Shown: positions 41,684 to 50,431 of the stretch, piece by piece
How positions within the stretch are numbered: the first letter of the stretch is position 1
How the letters are laid out: every line of letters begins with the position of its first letter
Source of the DNA: Thermoplasmata archaeon
GTDB taxonomy: Archaea; Thermoplasmatota; Thermoplasmata; Methanomassiliicoccales; Methanomethylophilaceae
Assembly (NCBI GenBank): GCA_015063245.1
Contig: SUSV01000008.1
Location: 1-64,000 of the forward strand
Direction of reading: 5' to 3'
DNA length: 64,000 nt
Notes under the pieces: model-generated
Databases searched by the model: none
Told to the model about the DNA's origin: nothing
The model's input: the letters and a program-made list of their open reading frames with translations, nothing else
Translations under genes and position numbers: made by a program

Positions 41684-43125
41684 CTTTTCTTGGATTTCAT
41701 CATGTTGAGGAGGGCAGCCGCATCGGGGTCGCCCTGCTTGGCGGCCATGTTGAGGTATCTCTTGGCGCGGAGGTCGTTCTTCTTGACGTACTTCCCCTCG
41801 TAGTAGAGTTTCCCGAGGTAGAACTGTGCCTCATAGTATCCCGCCTTGGAGGAATCCTCGAGCAATTGCAATCCTTCCTCCACGTTCTGCTCCACTCCGG
41901 AGCCTGTGACCTTGAACATGCCGAGGAACGCCATCGCTGCGGGATGCCCTTTCTCAGCTGCTTCTGTATACCATACCGCGGCCTCTGTGAGGTCCCTCTC
42001 GGTACCCCTTCCCTCGTAGTAGAAGCATCCGAGGCAGTATTGGGAGTTGACCTCTCCCATCTCCGCCGCCTCCCTGAACCATTTGAGTGCCAGCTCGTCG
42101 CTCTGCTCGTAGTAATATCCGTTGCCGTACATGCATGCGAGCGCGTATTGCGCATAACCGTTGCAGTGGTTCGCCGCCTCGGTGAACCATCTCGCCGCCT
42201 TCTCCAGATCCTTCGGGACCAGCTGTCCCTCGAAGCACATGTTGGCGAAGTCCACCATCGCCTGCTGGTATCCATTTTTGCATGATTCTTCGAACCATTT
42301 CACGGCGAGGGACGGGTCCCTGTTGATGCCCTGCCCGTATGCATAGCACATGCCCAGCTGGTACTGGGCCTCGGCATGGCCCTGCTCCGCCGCCCTCTTG
42401 AACATCTCCGCACCCTTCTTGGCGTTGGTGCGCTTGGTGTTGGGGATCATGCATGTGCATCCGATGGAGAACTGCGCGTCCCTGTTCCCGGCCTCGGCGG
42501 CCTTCTCGAACCACTCGTTGGCCTTCTTCTCGTCGGGGTCGGTGTTGCATAATCCTTGGTCGTACATCTGGCCGATGCGGTACATGGCGAGCCCGTCGCC
42601 GTTCTCCGCGGCCATCTCCAGCCACTTCAGCGCGAGGCCCCTGTCCTTCGGGATACCCTTGCCCATGAGGTACATGAATCCGATCTTGGTCTGTGCACCG
42701 ACATCCCCTTGCTCGGCGCATGCTGTGTAGAATCTCACGGCCTCGGCATGGCTCTTCTTCACCTTGTCGTTGCCCTTGTCGTACATCAGGAAGAGCTCCT
42801 TCGATGCCTCCGCATCCCTCTGCTCTCCTTTGAATCTCAGGGCGATGAGCCCGTCCATGACATCTCCTGTGTTCTTACCGAACTCCTTCGCGACGATGTC
42901 CGCCTCCTTGGAATCGGATGCCGCCTCGGCGAACAATGCCTTCGCCGCATCCTTGTCCTGAGCGATTCCTCCCTCCCCGAGGTACATGAACAATGCGTAC
43001 AGGTACTTCGCATCCGCGTTCTCGGATGAGGCTTCCTTCGCTGCGGATGCCGCTTTCGGAAGATCGTAATCCTTGGAACTGCGGTCCATGAGGGAACGTG
43101 CTGTCATGAAGGGCTCTGCGACCAT
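41680..43125 (-). CDS. Sel1-repeat protein, 481 aa
   Basis: About eleven SLR repeats fill residues 30-475 (for example KIGFMYLMGKGIPKDRGLALKWLEMAAENGD, QLGMCYAYGQGINRDPSLAVKWFEESC). No transmembrane helix or signal. It is the first gene of the operon Sel1-Sel1-paaK-IMPase and lies divergently from a third Sel1 gene, sharing a short promoter space. Scaffold or regulator role inferred from the fold only. Confidence 0.92.
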   Translation of the reverse strand: MVAEPFMTARSLMDRSSKDYDLPKAASAAKEASSENADAKYLYALFMYLGEGGIAQDKDAAKALFAEAASDSKEADIVAKEFGKNTGDVMDGLIALRFKGEQRDAEASKELFLMYDKGNDKVKKSHAEAVRFYTACAEQGDVGAQTKIGFMYLMGKGIPKDRGLALKWLEMAAENGDGLAMYRIGQMYDQGLCNTDPDEKKANEWFEKAAEAGNRDAQFSIGCTCMIPNTKRTNAKKGAEMFKRAAEQGHAEAQYQLGMCYAYGQGINRDPSLAVKWFEESCKNGYQQAMVDFANMCFEGQLVPKDLEKAARWFTEAANHCNGYAQYALACMYGNGYYYEQSDELALKWFREAAEMGEVNSQYCLGCFYYEGRGTERDLTEAAVWYTEAAEKGHPAAMAFLGMFKVTGSGVEQNVEEGLQLLEDSSKAGYYEAQFYLGKLYYEGKYVKKNDLRAKRYLNMAAKQGDPDAAALLNMMKSKKR

Positions 43126-43239
43126 AATCTCACTATCCCCCTGTTAATGGCGCGCGATATATGACGGTTCCCATTGCAATGGTAAGAAAGCGCGAATCAA
43201 TCCCGACATGTATTTATTGTCGGTATCGATGGACTGACC

Positions 43240-43905
43240 ATGATTTCGGACTCGGATGTGATGGAGCCTGTCGAGAGGGCAAAGTACATCATTCGCATGA
43301 GGGACGAGCCCGGATATCTGGACGCTTATAACATACTCATCCGCGAGACCAAGAACGACAGTGCGGAGGCTTGCTACTATCTTGCATTGATGTATGCGAG
43401 GGGGCAGGGTGTCGCCAAGGACTACGTCTCGGCACGCGTATGGTTCGAGAAGGGATTCGAGGGTGGACATCCCGCATGCGCATACTATCTGGGTATGATC
43501 TATCTGAACGGACTCCGTGTCGATAAGGATCCGCAGAAGGCCAAGGAGTACTTCCTCATGGCGGCCGGAAGAGGGGACGTGCGTGCGGAGTACGAGTTGG
43601 GATTGATCCACTTCAAGGACGAGGGCATCCCCAGGGACCTGGAGGTCTCAGCGAGCTGGATGAAGCTGGCGGCGGAGCACGGCCACATCGAGGCGCAGTT
43701 CATCCTCGGTCAGTACTACAAGACCGGGGCTGGTGTGGACAGGGACATCACCAAGGCGGTGAGGTGGCTGATGACGGCCGCAATGAACAACCACCAGGGT
43801 GCGCAGGTCCTGCTTGGCAACATGTACAGGAACGGCGACGGCGTCGAGGCCAATCAAGATGAAGCAGACCGCTGGTACGATATGGCCGACAAGGGGAAGG
43901 TTTGA
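43240..43905 (+). CDS. Sel1-repeat protein, 221 aa
   Basis: About five SLR repeats (YLALMYARGQGVAKDYVSARVWFEKGFEGG, YLGMIYLNGLRVDKDPQKAKEYFLMAAG, YELGLIHFKDEGIPRDLEVSASWMKLAAE). Preceded by a short N-terminal helix. Divergent from the 481-aa Sel1 gene with 114 bp between the starts. ATG at 43240. No partner gene downstream. Confidence 0.9.
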   Translation: MISDSDVMEPVERAKYIIRMRDEPGYLDAYNILIRETKNDSAEACYYLALMYARGQGVAKDYVSARVWFEKGFEGGHPACAYYLGMIYLNGLRVDKDPQKAKEYFLMAAGRGDVRAEYELGLIHFKDEGIPRDLEVSASWMKLAAEHGHIEAQFILGQYYKTGAGVDRDITKAVRWLMTAAMNNHQGAQVLLGNMYRNGDGVEANQDEADRWYDMADKGKV

Positions 43906-44089
43906 AACCTATACCCCTGAACCCTATTCTTCAATCCATAGTCTTCATTTTGGGTATTCGACGATATGTGTAATTCGAGGATACGGTGGACACAATTCAT
44001 ATCTTCAGGTAATTTGTTGCTGAATTTCGTAATGATTTAGGTAATATTCGTAATAAGGTTAGATGTATGTTTCCTTTATTTGACACCTG

Positions 44090-44319
44090 TATTTTATAAA
44101 TGCAAGACCTCACAAGGACCAAAAACTCAGAACGGATTCCCGCGGCAATGTTCGGGTTGGATGTCCGCCCCTACCCGATAGGGGCCTGTGCATCCCGCTC
44201 ATCGGACATTCCGCGGAGCATCTGTTCGTCATTCGCAGACATGGAGATGTGATCGAGTTGTCTGCTATACTCCTCGGGAAGGATCAGCAATCCGTTTTCG
44301 GGGGGAGGGGGAATTAGGA
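44090..44319 (+). promoter_or_regulatory. Long structured leader of the first adhesin
   Basis: A TATA-like TTTTATAAA at about 44090 lies about 230 bp before the ATG at 44320, giving a leader near 200 nt. Nested pairings can be drawn: CCGCGG (44140)/CCGCGG (44211), GTCCG/CGGAC, and the perfect CCCCTA-CCCGA-TAGGGG hairpin. The element TGTTCGTCATTCGCAGA about 98 nt before the start is shared, with two changes, by the second adhesin leader. Upstream, 43906-44090 is AT-rich with a repeated TTCGTAAT and no gene. Confidence 0.5.
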
Positions 44320-47300
44320 ATGAAAAACAAAGGAATAAAGCTCTTCTCGATGATTTTGATCATGGTCATGGCTTTCGCTGTATTCGCCGTTGTCGGTGAT
44401 TCAGATGAGAGAGATGCCATCGATGCAGGAGAACCTGAGATAATCCCAATAGAAGAAGACATCACAGTAAATACCGCTTGGGATGGTTATCGCATATACA
44501 AAATATCCGAGGATAGAACAATACACATCAAGGCAGATGTTACACTAAGTGCGAATTTAAACATTGAACAAGGTTCCAAGTTGATAATAGATTCAGGATG
44601 TTCCCTTACTGTTACAGGCAGTACAGAAGAAACAGAAATTGGTTACCTTACTTGTTATGGGGACATAATCAACCATGGAACACTCGACGTAGCAGGTATC
44701 ATGCATTTAGGCGAAGGTTCAGGCGACAGATCGCGTGGCAATATTGGTGACCGGAGCGTGGATGAATCACAGGATGATGAAGTTGTGTATTCATATCTCG
44801 TCAACGAAATCAATGCAGGAGTAGTTACCGAAAGCGGTGATGGATTCATGACAGTTCACCCCACCGGCAGATTAGCCTTGTACATTCCTGATCAAACCAC
44901 AACCTACGATGGGGATCAGTCTTCAACAATCGCAGATGTAGAAACAGGTTTTTATGACAAAAAAGTCACACTGACATTCGTCACGAACGATACTGATGAT
45001 GGAAATGCCGGAACATATTCGTACAACATCTCGGCCGCTTCTGCAGGCCTGTATTCAATAAGCGTGACTCCTGAGGAAGGAAGTACAATCGAACCTGCCA
45101 TTTACGAGGCCGGTGATTGGACAATCAGTCCGAAGGAGATCGTCATAGGTGATATAACGCTACTGTACCAAGAGCTTGAATACAACGCCAGTGTTCAGCA
45201 GCAAGGAGTTGTCATCAGGATCGACGACACGGAGCTGGAAGAGGGAACGGATTATGATGTCTCTGGAGATACAGAGGGTACAGATGCCGATGATTACATC
45301 TTAAAAGTCAAAGGAAAGGGCAACTATTCTGGAGAAGTTGATGTCGAGTGGAGCATCCACCCGTTTGAAATAAGTGAATATCGCGAGGGCGTAGCGTATA
45401 CGGTCACCAACCCAACATATACAGGTTCGGAGCAGACTGTCACTGTTGTACTGACTATAGATGGCTTCACCATCACTGAAGACGATTATGATCTGGAAGG
45501 AACCACATCAGCGACATATAAGACTGAAACCGATCAATACCCGGTATCGATAGTAGGTACAGGCAATTTCGGCGGCGTAATTGCCACATATTGGAATATC
45601 GAACCCAGGGACATCGGTGATGCCGAAGTGCTTCTCGCAGATTCACCGATATACAATTTTGGCGAGGAGGTCACGCAGGGTGTCGTCTCCATTACAGTGG
45701 ATAATTTGACGTTCTTCCTCAGCGATCATGATGATCTGGAAGTTTCCGATGACGTAGGTAGCGATATCAGGGCGGATGGTTATGTACTGTATGTAGACGG
45801 AAACAATAACTTCATCGGTTCTTGTTCAGCATCATGGAATGTTCAGCCCATGCCCTTGGACGGCGATGGTGTGACAGTGGATGTCTCCTTTGCGGACATG
45901 CCCGTCTATGACGGGATCCAGAAGACTCCGACGATCACATCGGTTTCTATCGATGAATACGATCTCGACGCTTCCAATGATTACCATGTAGAGTGCACGG
46001 CCCAGACCGATGTTAACACGAACGGCAGCTATTCACTGACAATATACGGAGACGGCAATTTCACAGGATCCATCTCGAGGGAATGGAATATCCAGCAAGC
46101 ATCACTCGAAAGCGTTATCCTCACATTGGCAGCAGAATCCGGCACATATACGGGTTCGGTTCAGAATGGTCCGACATACACGATCAAGATTGGAGATGTC
46201 GATGTATCTGGGGATTTCAACGATCCGTCTTGGTCCTCGGATGCAATTAAGGATGTCGGCATATACACCCTTACCATCTCATCCAAGAATACGAACATCG
46301 TACCCGGCGTTAAGACTGGAGACTTCGAGGTCACAGCCGCATCCACAAGTGATGTGACATTCAACGTGGCTTATCCCGAACTCACTTACACCGGATCGGA
46401 TCAGGAGAATTCCGTCACCGCTTCACTCAACGGTGTCGATGTTACCGCTGACTTCACAGTGACGATGCCCGAAGATATGAAGAACGCTGGCGACAAGTCA
46501 ATCAGTATCGCACCTGCGAACAGCAATTTCATCGGTTCTACTACCGCGTCATTCACAATCCAATCCGCATCAGCATCATCCGAGGAAGTTGTAGTTACGC
46601 TCACTTCAAAATCCGGAGTCTTTAACGAACAGCCGCATGAGGTAGGATTCACCGTCACCTTCAACGATGTCGATGTGACCGCTGACTTCAACGGAGAATG
46701 GCCCGAGGATATGACCAGTACAGGCGATAAGACTCTGACCCTCACTCCCAAGAACGATAACTTTACTGGAGAGGCTTCAGCGACATACACGATCATGCCT
46801 GAACCCGTCTCTACCGAAAACATAACCGTGGACTTTGGAGAGGATGTCAGCAGCGTGTACGATGGAGAGCCCAAGACCGCTCGTGTCACAGGAGGTCTGG
46901 ATTTCGATGATTCGTATTACACCATCTCATTCGTGAAGAACGGAACCGATCCCGCCGTTACTGAATTCCTGACAGCAGGGACATATGATGTGATAATCGC
47001 ACTCAACGATGGCGCAGGAGTGGATTTCATATTCGACGGACCCGGAGTGTCCGAGGACCACAGATCCATCACACTCAGCTCCGCACTGACGATCGAGAAG
47101 GCAGACTACGACATGTCCGGCGTCAGCTTCCACAACGCCACCAAGAAGTACAACAGGCTGCCCCAGCACCTCGAGATCTCTGGAACCCTCCCCACAGGAG
47201 CGGATGGGATACAGGTTACCGTAAGCTACTCAGGATCGGCAATTACAGCAAGGGATGGGCCTAGGACCATCACCGCTGTGTTCGCCACCGAGTCCGAGAA

Positions 47301-47514
47301 CTACAACGTTCCCGCACCGATGACGGCCGTTCTGACGATATCGGAGCCAGCGAATCCGCCCGCACCCATCGACTACGATTCCGGATCCGGAACCACGACG
47401 GAGAAGAAAAACGACAAAGATGACGACATCGATCCGATCGTCGTAGCATGCATCGCAGCCGTTGCAGCGGCAGCAGCGATCGCAGTCGCAATCGTTTTCT
47501 TCAGGCAGCAGTGA
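44320..47514 (+). CDS. Large adhesin-like surface protein with MBG/YDG-type repeats
   Basis: 1064 aa from the ATG at 44320, which has GGGGGGAGGGGG just upstream; the track's start at 44188 lies in the leader. N-terminal signal peptide MKNKGIKLFSMILIMVMAFAV, then about eight beta-rich repeats of about 75-85 residues, each ending in a form of GNF.G....W.I or NFTG.A..T.I and starting Y.G..Q. A conserved C-terminal module DYDMSGVSF..A.K.YNRLPQH is followed by a low-complexity linker and a final helix VVACIAAVAAAAAIAVAIVFF with basic tail. So it is secreted and membrane-anchored, probably mediating contact with gut surfaces or microbes. Confidence 0.85.
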   Translation: MKNKGIKLFSMILIMVMAFAVFAVVGDSDERDAIDAGEPEIIPIEEDITVNTAWDGYRIYKISEDRTIHIKADVTLSANLNIEQGSKLIIDSGCSLTVTGSTEETEIGYLTCYGDIINHGTLDVAGIMHLGEGSGDRSRGNIGDRSVDESQDDEVVYSYLVNEINAGVVTESGDGFMTVHPTGRLALYIPDQTTTYDGDQSSTIADVETGFYDKKVTLTFVTNDTDDGNAGTYSYNISAASAGLYSISVTPEEGSTIEPAIYEAGDWTISPKEIVIGDITLLYQELEYNASVQQQGVVIRIDDTELEEGTDYDVSGDTEGTDADDYILKVKGKGNYSGEVDVEWSIHPFEISEYREGVAYTVTNPTYTGSEQTVTVVLTIDGFTITEDDYDLEGTTSATYKTETDQYPVSIVGTGNFGGVIATYWNIEPRDIGDAEVLLADSPIYNFGEEVTQGVVSITVDNLTFFLSDHDDLEVSDDVGSDIRADGYVLYVDGNNNFIGSCSASWNVQPMPLDGDGVTVDVSFADMPVYDGIQKTPTITSVSIDEYDLDASNDYHVECTAQTDVNTNGSYSLTIYGDGNFTGSISREWNIQQASLESVILTLAAESGTYTGSVQNGPTYTIKIGDVDVSGDFNDPSWSSDAIKDVGIYTLTISSKNTNIVPGVKTGDFEVTAASTSDVTFNVAYPELTYTGSDQENSVTASLNGVDVTADFTVTMPEDMKNAGDKSISIAPANSNFIGSTTASFTIQSASASSEEVVVTLTSKSGVFNEQPHEVGFTVTFNDVDVTADFNGEWPEDMTSTGDKTLTLTPKNDNFTGEASATYTIMPEPVSTENITVDFGEDVSSVYDGEPKTARVTGGLDFDDSYYTISFVKNGTDPAVTEFLTAGTYDVIIALNDGAGVDFIFDGPGVSEDHRSITLSSALTIEKADYDMSGVSFHNATKKYNRLPQHLEISGTLPTGADGIQVTVSYSGSAITARDGPRTITAVFATESENYNVPAPMTAVLTISEPANPPAPIDYDSGSGTTTEKKNDKDDDIDPIVVACIAAVAAAAAIAVAIVFFRQQ

Positions 47515-47546
47515 ACGGCTGTGAACGATAAACCATAATCAAAACA

Positions 47547-47567
47547 GGGCCCCGAACGGGGCCCTTT
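47547..47567 (+). terminator. Hairpin terminator after the first adhesin
   Basis: GGGCCCC-GAAC-GGGGCCC followed by TTT, 33 bp after the stop codon. Confidence 0.85.
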
Positions 47568-47718
47568 ACACCTCATTTCGCCACTCATTCACACAATCTT
47601 TTACAAAGGCATACGATTAGATGGATCAAACAGCATCGACATTTCACGTAGAGCACGAGAATCATATGAAATCGGGATAGAAAGCTTATTTTACTGACGT
47701 TATTAAATAATTCTAAAG

Positions 47719-47933
47719 ATTTTATATTATTATAATCGAGGAACAAAACTTCTGAGACCCTGCATATCTGCTGACGGTTCTTCCTATTTGAGATCATTAT
47801 CAGTTATCGTCCGGGTTTGGGGATGTTGTTCGTCGTTAGCAGAAGTCCTATCGCTGCTCAACGGCATGCGGAGGTGTCTGCAGTCAATCTTAGATGCGGA
47901 TATCGGTCCGCATAAAGGAAAGGGGGAAAAGAA
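47719..47933 (+). promoter_or_regulatory. Promoter and structured leader of the second adhesin
   Basis: TTTTATATTATTATAATC (about 47719) is a TATA region some 200 bp before the ATG, after an AT-rich gap without genes. The leader contains TGTTCGTCGTTAGCAGA (47827), matching the first adhesin's leader, and the hairpin ATGCGGA-TATCGG-TCCGCAT. SD-like GGGGGAAAAGAA precedes the start. Confidence 0.5.
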
Positions 47934-50237
47934 ATGAAAAACAAAGGAACAAGGCTTCTTGTTGCTCTTGCGATTCTGGCGATGGCGATCGCAGTCTTCG
48001 CCACAATCGATTATTCTGATGACAGCACAGCAGTCGTTTCGAATCCCGATCAGTTCAAATCCATTGAACAAGAGGCTGAGGGAGATCAGGGTGGGGAACC
48101 ATCTGAAGAGATCATAATAATTAATCAGAATATTACGAATGAAAACTATGTAACGAATAGATATCTGGACGGTTTCGGATACGAAGTCAGCAGTGATGTG
48201 TCCGACGGAGTAGCACTTACCGTCGACGCTATCCTGTCTACCGAATTGGTGATTCCAGACGGAGCTACGTTGATAATCGACTCTGGTTGTACGTTGACAA
48301 TTGATTATAAACTTTCCATTTATGAGGGAGGTAAACTCATCAATCTCGGTACAATCAAATTCAGTGACCAACTCAGAGGATACTCTTACCTATTGATTGA
48401 AAACTACGGAACGATCCAGAACGGTTCTGAAGATTCTCAGGCTGCCGAAGACGGTATCCTTACTGTAAAATCGGGCGCTAATGTTTTCAATAATGGTACA
48501 GTCAACAATTATGGTACCATTGCAGTTTCTGAAGACGGTGTATTCTCCAATGAATACATCAGTTCTACTCTCAACATTTACGCAGAAGCTGCATTAAATG
48601 TTGGTGGAGGTGGACACTTCGAAAATGGAGGTATCATCAACAACGATGGTACCATCACGATTTCCGGATTCGTCGTTGATACGACCGATCTTGAAGGTCT
48701 TTCAGAGAATGAGATGCCTATCCCCGGATATTTCAAGAATCGTACCACTCCTGATGTCAAAGGCATGTCAAAAAGTTCCATCGATACAACCTTGGATCGT
48801 GCCCAGATAATCAATAACGGTAGCATCAACATTCTGTATTTCGGAGAATTGGATAATTACGATGTCGTCATCAATTACGGTACGATTTCAGTTGCAGGGG
48901 AGTCTGAGGATGAATTCGGAGTACTATTGAATGGTATGCCCGAATTACTTGAGATATACGAAGGCGGCGATAACTACAGAGGATTGATCGACAACGATCT
49001 GGAGTCTCTTGCCGATAATGAGGCACTCATAGACAACTGTGTGGGTGGAACCATCAGTATCTCCGGAATAATGGTCAATTACAAACTGTTCATCAATCAC
49101 GGATCCGTTGAGATAGTCTCTGAGATCAGGAACGGAGGCATCCTTGCCAACGATATCATAAACGGAACTGTCGATGGAGACATCATCTGTGATTTCACGG
49201 AAAAAATCTATGAAAGTGGAACTTCAATCGATTATAATGGACAACTGAAGCTCATCATCCCCGAGTATTCTGTTTACTATACGGGGGAAGACACTTTCGA
49301 AGAAGAAGTGGAGACCGGATTCGGAGATTCGGTAGTTACCATGACATTCGCGACTAGCGATATCGAGTTTGGAGACTATTACTACAAGGCAGCAGAAGGT
49401 AACTCGTACCTTATTCAGGAATACGAACTGGCCAAGGTCGTAATTCGCAGCGACTCAGAATCTGAAACCGATTCCAGTGAGGTCCCCGTCGATTACGATG
49501 AGTATTGGTTCGATTTGTTCTATGGTCCCGATTATCCCGGAATATTCTCGATCATCGAGATGCCTCTGACAGACAGTTGGGTCGATGAGCCCGCTGTATC
49601 GAAGAAGTACGGCGAGGACCCTGTCATCACTGGAACCCTTCAGTCAGGCAACTCAGTTGACAACCTCTCCGTGAAGTACTACTCTGATGCAGACTGTGAG
49701 AACGAGATCGAGGATATCAACTCGGTTAACGCAGGCGAGACCATATTCGTCAAGATATTCTATGATGGAGAGGACTATCCTCCGTTCGAGTATGTAAAGC
49801 AGGTCACAATCGCCAAGGGCGATTACGACATGTCCGGTGTCAGTTTCAAGGATGCTAGCAAGAGGTACAACCGTCTGCCCCAGCACATCGAGATCTCCGG
49901 AAAGCTCCCCGTCGGAGCCGACGGAAGCAGCCCCACAGTGAGCTACTCCGGTTCAGCCAAGACCGCCAGCGACGGACCGACCAGGATCACCGCGTCGTTC
50001 TCCACAACATCGCCGAACTACAACGCACCCAGGTCGATGACCGCCATGCTTACCATCATCGGACCCGATGCACCCGCATCGCCAACCTATGATGATACCG
50101 GATCCTCCGGAAGCACCGCTCAGAACAATGATGACGACGGTGGCGACAAGGTCGATTCCGTGGTAGTCGCTTGCATCGCGGCAATCGCCAGTGCAGCAGC
50201 GATCATCGTTGCCATCGTGTTCTTCAGAGCACACTGA
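47934..50237 (+). CDS. Adhesin-like surface protein, 767 aa
   Basis: Signal peptide MKNKGTRLLVALAILAMAIAVF, then a region rich in NNGTINNYGTI-like motifs (IINNDGTITISG, VINYGTISVAG) that resemble parallel beta-helix repeats, up to about residue 420. A linker follows, then the same C-terminal module as its neighbour (DYDMSGVSFKDASKRYNRLPQH) and the same terminal anchor VVACIAAIASAAAIIVAIVFF. So the two tandem genes share ends but not middles. Codon use and GC are lower in the middle. Likely a variable surface adhesin. Confidence 0.85.
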   Translation: MKNKGTRLLVALAILAMAIAVFATIDYSDDSTAVVSNPDQFKSIEQEAEGDQGGEPSEEIIIINQNITNENYVTNRYLDGFGYEVSSDVSDGVALTVDAILSTELVIPDGATLIIDSGCTLTIDYKLSIYEGGKLINLGTIKFSDQLRGYSYLLIENYGTIQNGSEDSQAAEDGILTVKSGANVFNNGTVNNYGTIAVSEDGVFSNEYISSTLNIYAEAALNVGGGGHFENGGIINNDGTITISGFVVDTTDLEGLSENEMPIPGYFKNRTTPDVKGMSKSSIDTTLDRAQIINNGSINILYFGELDNYDVVINYGTISVAGESEDEFGVLLNGMPELLEIYEGGDNYRGLIDNDLESLADNEALIDNCVGGTISISGIMVNYKLFINHGSVEIVSEIRNGGILANDIINGTVDGDIICDFTEKIYESGTSIDYNGQLKLIIPEYSVYYTGEDTFEEEVETGFGDSVVTMTFATSDIEFGDYYYKAAEGNSYLIQEYELAKVVIRSDSESETDSSEVPVDYDEYWFDLFYGPDYPGIFSIIEMPLTDSWVDEPAVSKKYGEDPVITGTLQSGNSVDNLSVKYYSDADCENEIEDINSVNAGETIFVKIFYDGEDYPPFEYVKQVTIAKGDYDMSGVSFKDASKRYNRLPQHIEISGKLPVGADGSSPTVSYSGSAKTASDGPTRITASFSTTSPNYNAPRSMTAMLTIIGPDAPASPTYDDTGSSGSTAQNNDDDGGDKVDSVVVACIAAIASAAAIIVAIVFFRAH

Positions 50238-50265
50238 GCGACAGACGAACCTGAAATGTAAACCG

Positions 50266-50283
50266 GACCCCTTCGGGGGTCCA
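50266..50283 (+). terminator. Hairpin terminator after the second adhesin
   Basis: GGACCCC-TTCG-GGGGTCC followed by ATTAATCC, 29 bp after the stop codon. Confidence 0.8.
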
Positions 50284-50431
50284 TTAATCCTCTTTTCAAT
50301 GATTCGTAGAAATCATCAGAACCTCCATCTGGGTATTATGAGAATTCTGCTGGTTAAACAATATAAAAAATTTTAACTTAAATTTTTTTCTATTAGCGAA
50401 CATTCAAATATCCTCAAAAGCATTGCACATC

